A DNA stretch of 64,000 bases from an uncultured Mucispirillum sp. (GCA_944324495.1 CALUWN010000005.1:62001-126000), one strand, 5' to 3'; shown: positions 17,733 through 26,822, counted from the first letter of the stretch. Numbers and translations are program-made. Notes: a model not told the origin generated them from the sequence alone.

Positions 17733-18386
17733 TTATTCTGCCCCCTTGCCGCTTCTATCTTCAAGGATTTCACCAGTGAATATCCATACTTTTACGCCTA
17801 TGATACCATAAGCTGTAAGTGCTTCTGCTGTGCCATAATCAATAGCAGCACGAAGTGTTTGAAGAGGAACGCGTCCTTTAATATACCATTCGCTGCGTGC
17901 AATATCTGCACCTGCAAGCCTGCCACCACACATTACTTTGATGCCTAATGCACCAGATTTTAATGTTTGTAACACTGCTTTTTTCATAGCTCTTCTGAAA
18001 GCTACGCGGCGAATAAGCTGCTGAGCAATAGAATCAGCCACAAGTGCTGCATCAAGCTCAGGTTTTTTCACTTCGCGGATAACAAGTAATACTTCTGCTG
18101 AAGTGAATTTTTTAAGCTCAGATTTGAGCTTTTCAATTTCCGCACCTTTTTTACCAATAACGATACCCGGACGGCTAGTATTAAGTGTAACTCTGATTTT
18201 AGAGCTCATACGTTCAATACCAATTTGTGCAATACCTGCTTGGTTTAAACGTTTTCTTAAAAACTGGCGAATTCTGATATCTTCAATTAAATTTTGGCTG
18301 TATTCTTTTTTATTAGAATACCATACAGAGTTCCAGTTTTTGTTAATTCCGAGCCTAAAACCATTAGGATTAACCTTCTGTCCCAC
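17733..18386 (-). CDS. rpsC: 30S ribosomal protein S3
   Basis: 217 residues. Starts [20 protein letters not shown]. The KH domain has the GxxG loop ([13 protein letters not shown]), and the C-terminal domain ends [16 protein letters not shown]3 helps unwind mRNA at the entry channel. Its ATG overlaps the rplV stop by one base. Confidence 0.97.
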   Translation of the reverse strand: MGQKVNPNGFRLGINKNWNSVWYSNKKEYSQNLIEDIRIRQFLRKRLNQAGIAQIGIERMSSKIRVTLNTSRPGIVIGKKGAEIEKLKSELKKFTSAEVLLVIREVKKPELDAALVADSIAQQLIRRVAFRRAMKKAVLQTLKSGALGIKVMCGGRLAGADIARSEWYIKGRVPLQTLRAAIDYGTAEALTAYGIIGVKVWIFTGEILEDRSGKGAE

Positions 18387-18808
18387 TATTTCACCTCCGT
18401 TTCATCTTGTAAAACTACTTTAATATGAGTAGTCGGTTTACGGATAAGAGATGCTCTACCGTATGCACGAGGAGTATACCTCTTCATAGGAGGGCCCATT
18501 TCAATTCTAAGTACGCCTACTTTTAAGCGGGTCACATCACGAATCCCTTTGTTTTCTTCAGCATTTGCCATAGCTGATTTAATAACTTTAGCTATGATTG
18601 CTGCTGCTTTTCTAGGGGTAAATTTAAGGATAGCCATTGCTTCCTCAACTGGTTTACCTCTAACTAATTCTGCTACTTCGCGGGCTCTTCGTGTGGATAC
18701 CCGAGCGAACTTGGCTACTGCCCAAACACCTTGTTCTAACTCTCTTTGAGTTTTTCTTCTTACTCTTTCTTTAGGTGTTTTAGATGGTTCTGTTGCTTTA
18801 ACATCCAT
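18386..18808 (-). CDS. rplV: 50S ribosomal protein L22 with an N-terminal extension
   Basis: 140 residues, against about 110 in E. coli. The conserved part begins near residue 28 ([25 protein letters not shown]) and includes the tunnel-lining beta-hairpin ([17 protein letters not shown]). The first 27 residues are a basic, charged leader of unknown role. The start at 18808 lies 5 bases past the rpsS stop. Confidence 0.96.
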   Translation of the reverse strand: MDVKATEPSKTPKERVRRKTQRELEQGVWAVAKFARVSTRRAREVAELVRGKPVEEAMAILKFTPRKAAAIIAKVIKSAMANAEENKGIRDVTRLKVGVLRIEMGPPMKRYTPRAYGRASLIRKPTTHIKVVLQDETEVK

Positions 18809-18813
18809 ACGTC

Positions 18814-19092
18814 TTACCTTTTGACCTTTTTATCATCTTTCTTATGACCACGAAAAGTTCTAGTCAAAGAAAATTCACCTAACTTATGACCTACCATGTT
18901 TTCTGTAACATAGACAGGGATAAATTTATTTCCATTATGCACAGCAAATGTTAAGCCTATCATATCTGGCACGATAGTGCTTCTGCGAGACCAAGTTTTA
19001 ATAACTTGTTTGCTGTTTGTTTCCTTAGCTTCTTTCACCTTTTTTTCAACGTGTGCGTCTATAAAAGGTCCTTTTTTAAGCGATCTTGGCAC
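18814..19092 (-). CDS. rpsS: 30S ribosomal protein S19
   Basis: 92 residues. Starts [19 protein letters not shown] and has [22 protein letters not shown] and [17 protein letters not shown]19 pairs with S13 in the 30S head. It is preceded by a good GGAGG. Confidence 0.97.
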   Translation of the reverse strand: MPRSLKKGPFIDAHVEKKVKEAKETNSKQVIKTWSRRSTIVPDMIGLTFAVHNGNKFIPVYVTENMVGHKLGEFSLTRTFRGHKKDDKKVKR

Positions 19093-19109
19093 TGCTTCCT
19101 CCTATCATG

Positions 19110-19931
19110 CTATCTTTTAGATACGATATACTTATTAGATGGTTTATTTTTCTTACGTGTTTTGTAACCTTTAGTTGGTTTACCCCAAGGTGTTGTAGGG
19201 TGACGGCCACCACTTGTTCTACCTTCACCACCACCCATTGGGTGATCAACTGGGTTCATAGCAACACCACGAACTGTAGGTCTAACGCCTTTCCAACGTT
19301 TTCTACCTGCTTTACCAAGTTTTAAGTTTTCATGTTCTGTGTTAGAAACTTGACCAATTGTAGCTTTGCATTCTGCTTTAACAAGTCTGATTTCACCAGA
19401 TGGGAGCCTTACGTGGCAATATTCGCCTTCTTTTGCAAGTAATTGTGCATAAGAACCAGCTGAACGTGCAAGCTGACCACCTTTACCAGGTCTTAATTCT
19501 ACATTGTGGATAACTGTACCAACTGGCATATCTTTTAATGCCATAGCGTGGCCCGCTTTAATATCAGCACCTTCGCCACTTTGTACAATATCACCAACTT
19601 TTAAAGAGATAGGAGCTACAATATAACGTTTCTCACCATCTTTATAAACAACTAAAGCAATACGAGCTGAACGGTTTGGATCATACTCAATAGTTGCTAC
19701 TGTTGCTGGAATACCATCTTTATTTCTTTTAAAGTCAATAATACGGTATAATCTTTTATTACCGCCACCTTGGTGACGAACTGTAATACGGCCTCTATTG
19801 TTACGACCGCCTTTTGATTTAATAACTTTTGTAAGCGATTTTTCAGGTACAGAAGATGTGATATCTGCATAATCGCTGTTTGTTCTAAAACGAACGCCTT
19901 TTGACGTTGGTTTGAAGGTTTTAATACCCAT
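19110..19931 (-). CDS. rplB: 50S ribosomal protein L2
   Basis: 273 residues. Starts [15 protein letters not shown]; the C-terminus has [19 protein letters not shown], with the histidine near the peptidyl-transferase centre, and [15 protein letters not shown]2 is needed for subunit association and tRNA binding. Normal length and position (after rplW). Confidence 0.98.
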   Translation of the reverse strand: MGIKTFKPTSKGVRFRTNSDYADITSSVPEKSLTKVIKSKGGRNNRGRITVRHQGGGNKRLYRIIDFKRNKDGIPATVATIEYDPNRSARIALVVYKDGEKRYIVAPISLKVGDIVQSGEGADIKAGHAMALKDMPVGTVIHNVELRPGKGGQLARSAGSYAQLLAKEGEYCHVRLPSGEIRLVKAECKATIGQVSNTEHENLKLGKAGRKRWKGVRPTVRGVAMNPVDHPMGGGEGRTSGGRHPTTPWGKPTKGYKTRKKNKPSNKYIVSKR

Positions 19932-19945
19932 TTATCACTCTCCCA

Positions 19946-20404
19946 CTACACTAAATCAAGCTTTTCGCCCTCTTTAAGAGTAACGATAGCTTTTTTCCAA
20001 TCATTTCTTCTACCAAGAGTTCTGCCAAAGCGTTTTTCTTTGCCTTTAAAGTTAGCTGTTCTAACGTGAGCAACTTTTACTTTAAAAAACTCTTCAACTG
20101 CTTTTTTAATTTCAGATTTAGTAGCTTCAGTATGTACTTCAAATACTAACTTAGCTTCTACTAAAGCTTCAGCAGCTTCTTCAATTTGTGTTTTAGCAGC
20201 GTTTTTGTCTAACTTAGCAACTATATCAGCAAGCATTTTTCTGCTTTGAGCGTTACGTTTAGTTTTAGAAGTTTCAGTTTTTTTATCTTTTGATAAAACT
20301 GCTCTTTTAACTCTAGTAACTGCTGATTTTTTAGCATCTTCCTGCATCATCATTGCTTTTTCAGTAAGAAAAGGTTTTCTTATAACATCATACTTAGTAA
20401 TCAT
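19946..20404 (-). CDS. rplW: 50S ribosomal protein L23 with an inserted helical segment
   Basis: 152 residues, where the family is normally about 95-100. Residues 1-22 (start [17 protein letters not shown]) and 84-152 ([19 protein letters not shown], then [15 protein letters not shown]) match the L23 fold. Between them, residues about 24-83 are an extra segment rich in Lys, Ala, Glu and Thr, probably basic coil followed by helix. L23 sits at the polypeptide exit tunnel and is the docking site for trigger factor and SRP, so the insertion would be on the ribosome surface. Reading frame and composition are continuous across it, with no sign of an assembly error. Its ATG overlaps the rplD stop (TAATG). 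Confidence 0.95.
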   Translation of the reverse strand: MITKYDVIRKPFLTEKAMMMQEDAKKSAVTRVKRAVLSKDKKTETSKTKRNAQSRKMLADIVAKLDKNAAKTQIEEAAEALVEAKLVFEVHTEATKSEIKKAVEEFFKVKVAHVRTANFKGKEKRFGRTLGRRNDWKKAIVTLKEGEKLDLV

Positions 20405-21045
20405 TACTCACCTTCCACTGCAACGCCTGTGGCTTTTTCTACCATAGGGAGACTGTTTTTGAGGAAAATTATTTTGTAAGAGTTCATAATATCGTAAACA
20501 TTTAAGCCGTCTACATGTAAAATATCTGCATATGGGATGTTGCTGAATGCTCTAACAACTTTCTCATCAATTGCATCTACTACAATTAAAACTCTTCTGT
20601 CTGCGTTGAAAGCTTTTAAGATTTCAACTGCTTCTTTTGTTTTGCCGTTTTCAACAAAAAGGTTGTCAATTACTGTAACACAGCCTGCATCAAATTTAGC
20701 ATGGATTGCACTTTTTAATGCATTTTTAACCTTTTTCTTAGGCATAGAATAAGAATAATCTCTTGGTTGTGGACCAAATATAGTACCACCACCTCTCCAT
20801 AATGGAGACCTAGATGAACCAGCTCTTGCTCTACCAGTTCCTTTTTGTTTCCATGGTTTTCTACCACCGCCGGAAACTAAACCCTTAGTTTTAGTAGCAT
20901 GAGTACCTGCTCTTCTGCAAGCAAGCTGCATTTTAACTACTTCATGGATTAATACAGTGTTAACTGGATAATCAAGAATAGCATCATGCAATTCTGCTGT
21001 ACCAACTTTAGAGTTTTTCACATCAAATACATCAATTTTTGCCAT
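20404..21045 (-). CDS. rplD: 50S ribosomal protein L4
   Basis: 213 residues from the ATG at 21045 ([15 protein letters not shown]), with GAGG seven bases upstream; an in-frame ATG at 21102 would add 19 residues unlike any L4. The tunnel loop [23 protein letters not shown] is present in full (cited in part). In enterobacteria L4 is the autogenous repressor of the S10 operon. Here rplD is the first ribosomal gene on the strand: rpsJ and rplC, normally just upstream, are absent and replaced by an acyltransferase locus. Confidence 0.97.
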   Translation of the reverse strand: MAKIDVFDVKNSKVGTAELHDAILDYPVNTVLIHEVVKMQLACRRAGTHATKTKGLVSGGGRKPWKQKGTGRARAGSSRSPLWRGGGTIFGPQPRDYSYSMPKKKVKNALKSAIHAKFDAGCVTVIDNLFVENGKTKEAVEILKAFNADRRVLIVVDAIDEKVVRAFSNIPYADILHVDGLNVYDIMNSYKIIFLKNSLPMVEKATGVAVEGE

Positions 21046-21319
21046 TAGATTTCCTCTAAATTTTTTCACACTTTTCAGATAGGTTATCCTGAAAACGTGC
21101 ATTTGTGCATAAAAGGCTTTTAAGCTTATCGCACAAAATCTTTTATATAAAAGGCTTAAAAAGCCCTTAATTAACTAACTTTCTACCAACATCAGTCTAT
21201 TTTTAGACATAGATATACGCATAGCACATTTATGCGTGGATAGATACTCTTGCATATTTTTAAATAAATATCAAGTATTTTTTTATAATTTTTAAATTTT
21301 TTTGATATAAAAGGTTATG
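21046..21319 (-). promoter_or_regulatory. Structured leader of the rplD-headed ribosomal operon
   Basis: 274 bases with no gene but several potential hairpins on the minus strand. They are ACGCATA..TATGCGT at 21217-21237; GTCTA..TAGAC at 21195-21208; GGCTT..AAGCC at 21153-21165, followed by TTTTATA (terminator-like); TTTGTGC..GCACAAA at 21102-21137; and TTTTCAG..CTGAAAA at 21072-21095, close to the rplD start. This density of stems fits a regulatory leader, possibly with an attenuator and an L4 target. That function is inference. No convincing promoter was found. Confidence 0.45.
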
Positions 21320-22723
21320 CTATCTTCTAACCGCATCTGGTTTTCTAGGGTCTATCCAAATGCTATCTACTATTTCTCTGTTAACTTTATCATATATTAC
21401 AAAGTTAATACCATATTTATTTTTACTTCTTGGTTTACCACTGACATTTATAGTAGCTTTGCCATCAGAAGATACAAGCAGGTTTACAATATTTTTCATT
21501 CTTCCTTTATATGTAACAGGTTTATTGGATATTTCTTCAAAAAATAATTTATTATCATCAATTATAGCAGCATAACGCATATTTGGTTTATCTGTATTAT
21601 ATTTTTTCAACCCAAATGATTTTAAATCATTTTTTAGGGTTTCTGGTAAGTTTTTTAAAACATCACCATTGACAGAAAGCAAAACAGTGTAGTTATCGTA
21701 ATTCGCATACCGTTTCCAAGCTGAAAAAGATTTTGTTTCTTTAATCTCACCATTATTAATATGGCGCATATACTTAATATAGTCCTTGTCCCATGAAGAG
21801 TATCTAGAATCATTTTTATGTGTTGGAATATTGTATTTAGTTATTAAATATGGAATTAAATGATTAGTAACTTTATAACCACCAAATAAGTTAATATGAT
21901 CTTTATCTCTAATATCTGTATTAAAATTAAAATGAATTTGTTCCAATAAAAAATTATAATCAATAAAATCATACCCTTTTTGTTTACAATATTTTTCAAA
22001 AGATTTAGTAAGTGTGATATTATCCGTTATATTAGGTAGGTTGATAAATATTATATGTGCATTATATTTTTTTGCTAAAACATCAAATTTATTCATTGTA
22101 TTTTTAACATATAATGGAATATCAATTATTTCATAATTGGTTTTATCATTTTCTTCTAGCTTCCTTGATATAAATTTAGGTCTATCATTTGCAAGGCCTT
22201 TTAAAATACTATCATTTTTAAAATCATTTTTTGATAATTCTTTCCAACGACTATGGAATAAATTAATTGTATTCATTTCCTGCAGTGCTATTTTTGTATC
22301 ATAATATTCTAAATAAGCAAATATTTTTTTATATAATGGCAACACACTTAAATCTTTTTGTGTTCTATCATCTAAATGTACCCCTTTTAATATAAATGAA
22401 ATATCAATAACAGCGTATCTTATATTATGGTCTTTAAATGACTCTTCAAGAAATAAATATGTAGTAATACTTGATTGACCTCTTGTAGATCTATTAAATG
22501 AAGCTATATTATATTTATTCCAAATATAAAGTGGAGATATGCTATTAAACGTTCTGCTTGTTCCTAAAAAAATAACATCTATATCATTGTATACTTTATA
22601 ATATTCATCAGATATATAAGTTTCTTGTTTAATACTTATAATATCTTCTATTTTATATAAAATTAATATTAAAATAATAAAAAATACAATAACAGAATTT
22701 ATCAATATTAGCTTTATCTTCAT
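21320..22723 (-). CDS. SGNH/DltD-like membrane-anchored acyltransferase with a C-terminal ILEI-like domain
   Basis: 467 residues. An N-terminal transmembrane helix (about 4-24) anchors the rest outside the inner membrane. An SGNH-hydrolase-like domain follows: block I is FLGTSRTF (catalytic Ser candidate S56) and the C-terminal catalytic pair lies in DKDHIN (D273 or D275, H276). This resembles the DltD/AlgJ-X class that works with MBOAT proteins to move acyl groups onto envelope polymers. Residues about 340-467 look like an extra domain whose ending (YGINFVIYDKVNREIVDS) recalls the ILEI/FAM3-like carbohydrate-associated fold; this is tentative. The gene starts 8 bases past the MBOAT gene, so the two form an operon. 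Confidence 0.75.
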   Translation of the reverse strand: MKIKLILINSVIVFFIILILILYKIEDIISIKQETYISDEYYKVYNDIDVIFLGTSRTFNSISPLYIWNKYNIASFNRSTRGQSSITTYLFLEESFKDHNIRYAVIDISFILKGVHLDDRTQKDLSVLPLYKKIFAYLEYYDTKIALQEMNTINLFHSRWKELSKNDFKNDSILKGLANDRPKFISRKLEENDKTNYEIIDIPLYVKNTMNKFDVLAKKYNAHIIFINLPNITDNITLTKSFEKYCKQKGYDFIDYNFLLEQIHFNFNTDIRDKDHINLFGGYKVTNHLIPYLITKYNIPTHKNDSRYSSWDKDYIKYMRHINNGEIKETKSFSAWKRYANYDNYTVLLSVNGDVLKNLPETLKNDLKSFGLKKYNTDKPNMRYAAIIDDNKLFFEEISNKPVTYKGRMKNIVNLLVSSDGKATINVSGKPRSKNKYGINFVIYDKVNREIVDSIWIDPRKPDAVRR

Positions 22724-22730
22724 TCAACAC

Positions 22731-24220
22731 CTAAAATTCAAAATATATAAATTTTAATGGATCATAACCTGGTCCATAGATACCAAAAATTATTATAAAA
22801 ATTATTGCTAAATAATACACTATCCACCTAAATACTAAATTTTGCTTTGCAAGTTCTTCTCTTATTTTTATACCCCTTTCCTGCATAAAAGATACTGCCC
22901 ATAGTATCAAGATAGAAAAGCATAATACCCAGAAATCTTTTCTATCAAGCCCCATATCATATAGGGAATCATCAAAAAATATCCATGGGTTCCACACACT
23001 AAACATTTGTTTAATCATTATAATAGCAGTGTTAATATCTGGAGCTCTAAAAAATATCCATGCAAAATCAACTAATATAAAAGTGATTATTATATTAAAT
23101 AATCTATAACTAAAACATGATGTATTTACTTTAAATATTGTTTCTACTTTATTTCTAACTGGTTTTAATATATCACCTATAATTTGATAAAAGCCGTGTA
23201 ATGCTCCCCAAACTACATAAGTCCAGTTTGCACCATGCCATAAACCGCTTGTTAAAAATACTATGGCTATGTTTCTATATTTTTTTAATTTTGAACATCT
23301 GCTGCCACCAAGTGGAATATATACATAATCTCTAAACCAAGTGGATAATGATATATGCCATCTACGCCAAAAGTCCTGTATATTTAATGCAAAGTAAGGG
23401 TGATTAAAGTTTGCCATAAGCCTAAATCCCATTACCCACGCCGAACCTATGGCTATCGTTGAATAGCCTGCAAAATCTCCATATATCTGAATAGCAAAAA
23501 AGAATGCTGCTATGGCTATCTCTATGCCCTCATATGCTTCATAATTCTCAAATACAAAATTTACTAAAATGGCAGCTCTATCAGCTATTACCATTTTAAG
23601 AAAAAAACCAAAAAGCATTAATAATAAGCCGTCTTTCATCCGCTCATAGTTAAATCTATGCCTTTGATTTATCTGAACAAGTAAATTCTTACTTCTCTCA
23701 ATAGGACCTGCTACAAGCTGTGGAAAAAATGAAACAAAAAGTGCATATTTTAAGAAATTGCGTTCTGCATAGATTTCTTTCCTATATACATCTATTGTAT
23801 AGCTTAATGCTTGAAAGGTATAAAATGATATACCAACAGGTAATATAATATCAAATTTAGGCTGAATTAATTGAATATGAAGTGCTGATAATAAAAGATT
23901 TATATTATCTACTGCAAAGTAAAAGTATTTAAAGAAAAATAGTATGGAAAGGTTTAGAATTAAACTTAATGCTACCCACAGCTTTTTTAATTTGGTAGAA
24001 TTCCCCCCCCCAGTTTATCTGAACGGTCTATTAATATACCACTTAAATATGTGATAAATGTAGATGTAAGCATTAATAAGGCATATACAGGGTTCCAAGC
24101 CATATAAAAATAATAGCTTGCAAGTAACAGCCAAATATATCTAAACCTATGGGGTATTAAAAAATAAAGTAGTGTTACTATTGGGAAAAATATTAAAAAA
24201 TCAATAGAATTAAAAAGCAT
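22731..24220 (-). pseudogene. MBOAT-family O-acyltransferase (AlgI-like), out of frame at a G9 tract (probable phase-OFF allele)
   Basis: Two frames join into one MBOAT protein. The first (start 24220, LFNSIDFLIFFPIV..) runs 77 residues and stops soon after the G9 tract at 24003-24011. The second frame, from the tract to 22731, reads NSTKLKKLWVALSL, PVGISFYTFQALSYTIDVY, then RRWHISLSTWFRDYVYIPLGG and the catalytic His region GLWHGANWTYVVWGALHG. With 7 or 10 Gs the frames fuse to about 495 residues, full length for AlgI-type proteins. These multi-pass membrane proteins pass acyl groups across the inner membrane for O-acylation of polysaccharides. The rest of the gene is undamaged, arguing for a reversible switch rather than decay. 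A sequencing error in the tract is the main alternative. Confidence 0.85.
24003..24011 (-). repeat. G9 homopolymer inside the MBOAT coding sequence (candidate slipped-strand switch)
   Basis: Nine C on the plus strand, nine G in the coding strand, within codons about 70-73. In a genome this AT-rich a G9 run is very unlikely by chance. Adding one G or removing two restores the full MBOAT frame; eight Gs gives another stop soon after. Confidence 0.85.
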
Positions 24221-24263
24221 TAAAGTATATCCTTAATTTCTTATTTTATATTATGTAATATGT
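24221..24263 (-). promoter_or_regulatory. 5' untranslated region and ribosome-binding site of the MBOAT gene
   Basis: AT-rich leader ending AAGGATATACTTTA before the ATG at 24220. No gene seen. Confidence 0.5.
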
Positions 24264-24292
24264 TATATAATATAAAATATAAAATATGTAAA
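24264..24292 (-). promoter_or_regulatory. Candidate promoter of the MBOAT-SGNH operon
   Basis: On the minus strand TTTACA (24287-24292) and TATATA (24264-24269) with exactly 17 bases between, about 45 bases before the start codon. The second G tract sits 15 bases upstream of the -35. Confidence 0.45.
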
Positions 24293-24307
24293 GTGGTTTC
24301 TGCTTCA

Positions 24308-24316
24308 CCCCCCCCC
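24308..24316 (-). repeat. Second G9 homopolymer, upstream of the MBOAT promoter
   Basis: Nine C on the plus strand at 24308-24316. It lies outside any credible coding sequence, just upstream of the predicted -35, where tract length could alter promoter geometry or binding of an activator. A 24-codon frame beginning ATGTGG runs through it, but the product is low-complexity and probably meaningless. Confidence 0.7.
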
Positions 24317-24442
24317 ACATTTTTTTGAACTATGATTAAAAATGCTAATTTATAATAAACTAAGGAAGTATTTATTATTAATATATTTATATTAAAAGTA
24401 TCAGTGAATAAAATTATATAAGTTAAAGCTTGTATATTATAA

Positions 24443-24546
24443 GATTCTTCGCTGTCGCTCAGAATGACAAAGCCACAAGAAGTGGCTCTTTAGTAAGGCG
24501 AGCGTTTTATGCGAGGACACTACGCCCTAGCGAGTAGCGTAGGAAA
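24443..24546. repeat. Extragenic palindromic repeat block
   Basis: A stretch noticeably richer in GC than its surroundings, made of short inverted repeats: ATTCT..AGAAT near 24444-24465, AGCCAC..GTGGCT (24471-24476 with 24482-24487) and CTACGC..GCGTAG (24520-24525 with 24537-24542). The first element has the TTCGCTGTCGCTCAGAATGA form of widespread extragenic repeats. It is non-coding and may be a mobile REP-like element or a terminator cluster. The rest of the 428-base gap (24221-24648) holds only the promoter and G tract described above. Confidence 0.5.
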
Positions 24547-24648
24547 TAGAAAAAGTGGCTGGATATTAAATGGATTTATTCCATAAGCCCGCTTAAATAA
24601 AAATTTCATGGACGGACTTTTTATTATGGATTAAATGATAACCTAGTT

Positions 24649-26301
24649 TTATTTATATATTTCTTTATAAAGAGCATAGCCGCCGCTTAGATTATAGCTT
24701 TCAAAACCATGATTATCTAATATTCTGCACGCCACATGACCCCTTAAACCAACTTGGCATACAATATATACCTTTTTATTTTTATCAAGTTCTGATAAAT
24801 GCTCCCTTAACCTGTCTACTGGTATATTTATAAAACCCTCAATATGGCCAGCCATATATTCGCCTTTTGTCCTTGTATCTATTAACTGCACAGAACCGTC
24901 ACGGCTTAAAGATGCTACATCATGATGGTGAAATACTCTGCTTATTCCATTTAACACATTTTCTGCCACATAACCTGCCATATTAACAGGGTCTTTAGCT
25001 GAAGAATATGGCGGAGCATAACAAAGCTCTAGTTTTGTTAAATCATCAACTGTTGCATTAAAATGAATTGATGTGGCTATTACATCACATCTTTTATCAA
25101 CACCATCACCACCTACAATCTGAGCACCCATTACTTTTCTTGTATCTTTATTAAAAATAAGTTTTAAGTACATTTCCTGCCCGCCCGGATAATATGAAGC
25201 GTGGTTTGCTGGAACTGTAAAAACTTTTTCGTAATTTATATTCTGCCTTTTAGCTGTTTTTTCATTTATTCCAGTACATGCTGCTGTTAAATTAAACACT
25301 TTTAATATGGAACTGCCTTGAGTACCCCTGTATTCGCTTTTTATGCCTGCAATATTATCTGCTGCAATTCTGCCCTGTTTATTAGCAGGACCTGCAAGGG
25401 GAACCATTACTTTTTCTTTTGTAATATAATCAGTTACTTCAATAGCATCCCCCACTGCTAAAATGTGAGCATCACTTGTAAACATATTATCATCTACAAT
25501 AATTGCACCTCTTTGGTTTACTGATAAGCCTGCATTTTTAGCAATACTGCTTTCTGGTTTTACACCTATTGCTAATATTACCATATCCGTATCAACAGTG
25601 CCTTTATTTGTATATACTTTTAAACTGTTTCCGTTTTCTTCAATTTTTTCTAAAGCAGTTTCAAGCATTAGGCTGACATTATTTTTACGCATTTCATTGT
25701 GTATGAGGCAAGCCATATCGTAATCAAATGGAGCCATTACTTGATTTTGCATTTCTATTAACGTAACAGAAAGCCCAGCAGTTACTAAATTTTCTGCCAT
25801 TTCCACACCAATAAACCCGCCGCCTATAATAACAGCAGATTTTGGTGATTTTTCATTAATATAATCTTTTATTCTATAAGTATCTGGTATATTTCTTAAA
25901 GTAAATACTTTATCAAGATTAATACCTTCAATATTAGGACGGAAAGGTTCAGCACCAGGGGATAAAAGCAGTAAATCATAACTTTCTATATATTTTTCTG
26001 AAGTTAAATGGTTAATAACTTCTACAGTTTTTTCTTCCTTATTAATACTTATTACTTCATTAAAAGTGCGAACATCTACTTTAAAACGTCTGCCAAAACC
26101 TTTTGGAGTTTGCAAAGTTAAATCTGCTTTGCTTTTTATTTCACCACCTATATAATAAGGCAAGCCACAGTTTGCAAAAGAAATATATTCGCCTTTTTCA
26201 AATAAAATTATTTCTATATCTTCATTTAATCTTCTAAGCCTTGCAGCAGCACTTGCTCCACCTGCCACACCGCCAACTATTAATACTTTTGAAACTTTCA
26301 T
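24649..26301 (-). CDS. CoA-disulfide reductase/NADH-dependent oxidoreductase with C-terminal rhodanese domain
   Basis: 550 residues from ATG 26301 (MKVSKVLIVGGVAGGASAAA), with GAGGG upstream; the longer in-frame start at 26412 adds a non-conserved leader. FAD-binding Rossmann motif GGVAGGASA at 10-18; redox Cys45 in FANCGLPYYIGG, the single active cysteine of CoA-disulfide reductases; NADH-binding Rossmann motif IGGGFIGVEMAE; FAD motif ILAVGDAIE. The C-terminal about 100 residues are a rhodanese domain with Cys515 in CQVGLRG. Known fusions (CoADR-RHD) reduce CoA disulfides or persulfides and polysulfide with NADH. It probably handles thiol redox or sulfur in the cytoplasm. No terminator seen downstream. 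Confidence 0.92.
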   Translation of the reverse strand: MKVSKVLIVGGVAGGASAAARLRRLNEDIEIILFEKGEYISFANCGLPYYIGGEIKSKADLTLQTPKGFGRRFKVDVRTFNEVISINKEEKTVEVINHLTSEKYIESYDLLLLSPGAEPFRPNIEGINLDKVFTLRNIPDTYRIKDYINEKSPKSAVIIGGGFIGVEMAENLVTAGLSVTLIEMQNQVMAPFDYDMACLIHNEMRKNNVSLMLETALEKIEENGNSLKVYTNKGTVDTDMVILAIGVKPESSIAKNAGLSVNQRGAIIVDDNMFTSDAHILAVGDAIEVTDYITKEKVMVPLAGPANKQGRIAADNIAGIKSEYRGTQGSSILKVFNLTAACTGINEKTAKRQNINYEKVFTVPANHASYYPGGQEMYLKLIFNKDTRKVMGAQIVGGDGVDKRCDVIATSIHFNATVDDLTKLELCYAPPYSSAKDPVNMAGYVAENVLNGISRVFHHHDVASLSRDGSVQLIDTRTKGEYMAGHIEGFINIPVDRLREHLSELDKNKKVYIVCQVGLRGHVACRILDNHGFESYNLSGGYALYKEIYK

Positions 26302-26397
26302 ATATTTTCCCTCACTAAAGTAATTTAGCAATTTAATATTTATAAATATATTTTTCAAGTGATAAATATTTTTATCTACTTTCTTTATACAAAATAC

Positions 26398-26422
26398 AAA
26401 AAAAAACGCCATAATTCTGGCG
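26398..26422 (-). terminator. Intrinsic terminator after the META-domain gene
   Basis: Stem CGCCA/TGGCG (5 bp, 6-base loop) followed on the minus strand by nine Ts, 32 bases past the stop. Confidence 0.7.
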
Positions 26423-26453
26423 GCTTATAAATTAAAGAAAATAATTTATTTTA

Positions 26454-26822
26454 CTATTTTTTTTGTTTAAATTCCATTTGACCAATTACTAATTTACCAG
26501 TTGCACTGTCATATGAATAAGTTTTAGCTTTTTTAAGGTAGTCAAAATATTCATATTCACCGTCATTTTGTTTTATAGTGCCTTCCATTTTAGTAGAAGC
26601 CATATAGCTTAAATTGATTTTGTTATTTGCTTTGATTTCATACATACCCATATATGTATTAACTAAAGCATAGCCATAAACTCCACCATTTCTAAAGCCA
26701 ATCATAATTGATGGATATTTAACAGAAGTAAATTCTTTGCCAGATAAAACATCTTTTTCAGCAGCAAATGCAAATGAAGGTATAATTAATAATGATATTA
26801 TAAATACTTTTAAAAATTTCAT
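26454..26822 (-). CDS. Exported META/HslJ-like domain protein
   Basis: 122 residues from ATG 26822 (GAGGTG upstream); the longer frame from 26879 adds an unlikely leader before the signal peptide. Signal peptide MKFLKVFIISLLIIPSFAFA with cleavage at AFA|AE. The remainder fits the META/HslJ pattern (KINLSYMASTKMEGT, a central tyrosine-rich strand, and TGKLVIGQMEF at the end), a small beta-fold found in exported or outer-membrane-associated stress proteins. Molecular function of the family is unclear. It follows the ABC-2 permease gene by 66 bases, so it may be on the same or its own transcript. Confidence 0.65.
   Translation of the reverse strand: MKFLKVFIISLLIIPSFAFAAEKDVLSGKEFTSVKYPSIMIGFRNGGVYGYALVNTYMGMYEIKANNKINLSYMASTKMEGTIKQNDGEYEYFDYLKKAKTYSYDSATGKLVIGQMEFKQKK

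Noticed and set aside
22731-23639. Treating the MBOAT C-terminal part as a separate gene starting at 23639
   Set aside because: The MBOAT frame continues without a stop upstream to the G9 tract, so the ATG at 23639 is internal.
24245-24320. 24-codon frame beginning at ATGTGG and running through the second G9 tract
   Set aside because: Product after the G tract is almost only Tyr/Ile/Phe from AT-rich DNA; no ribosome-binding site. The tract is more likely regulatory.
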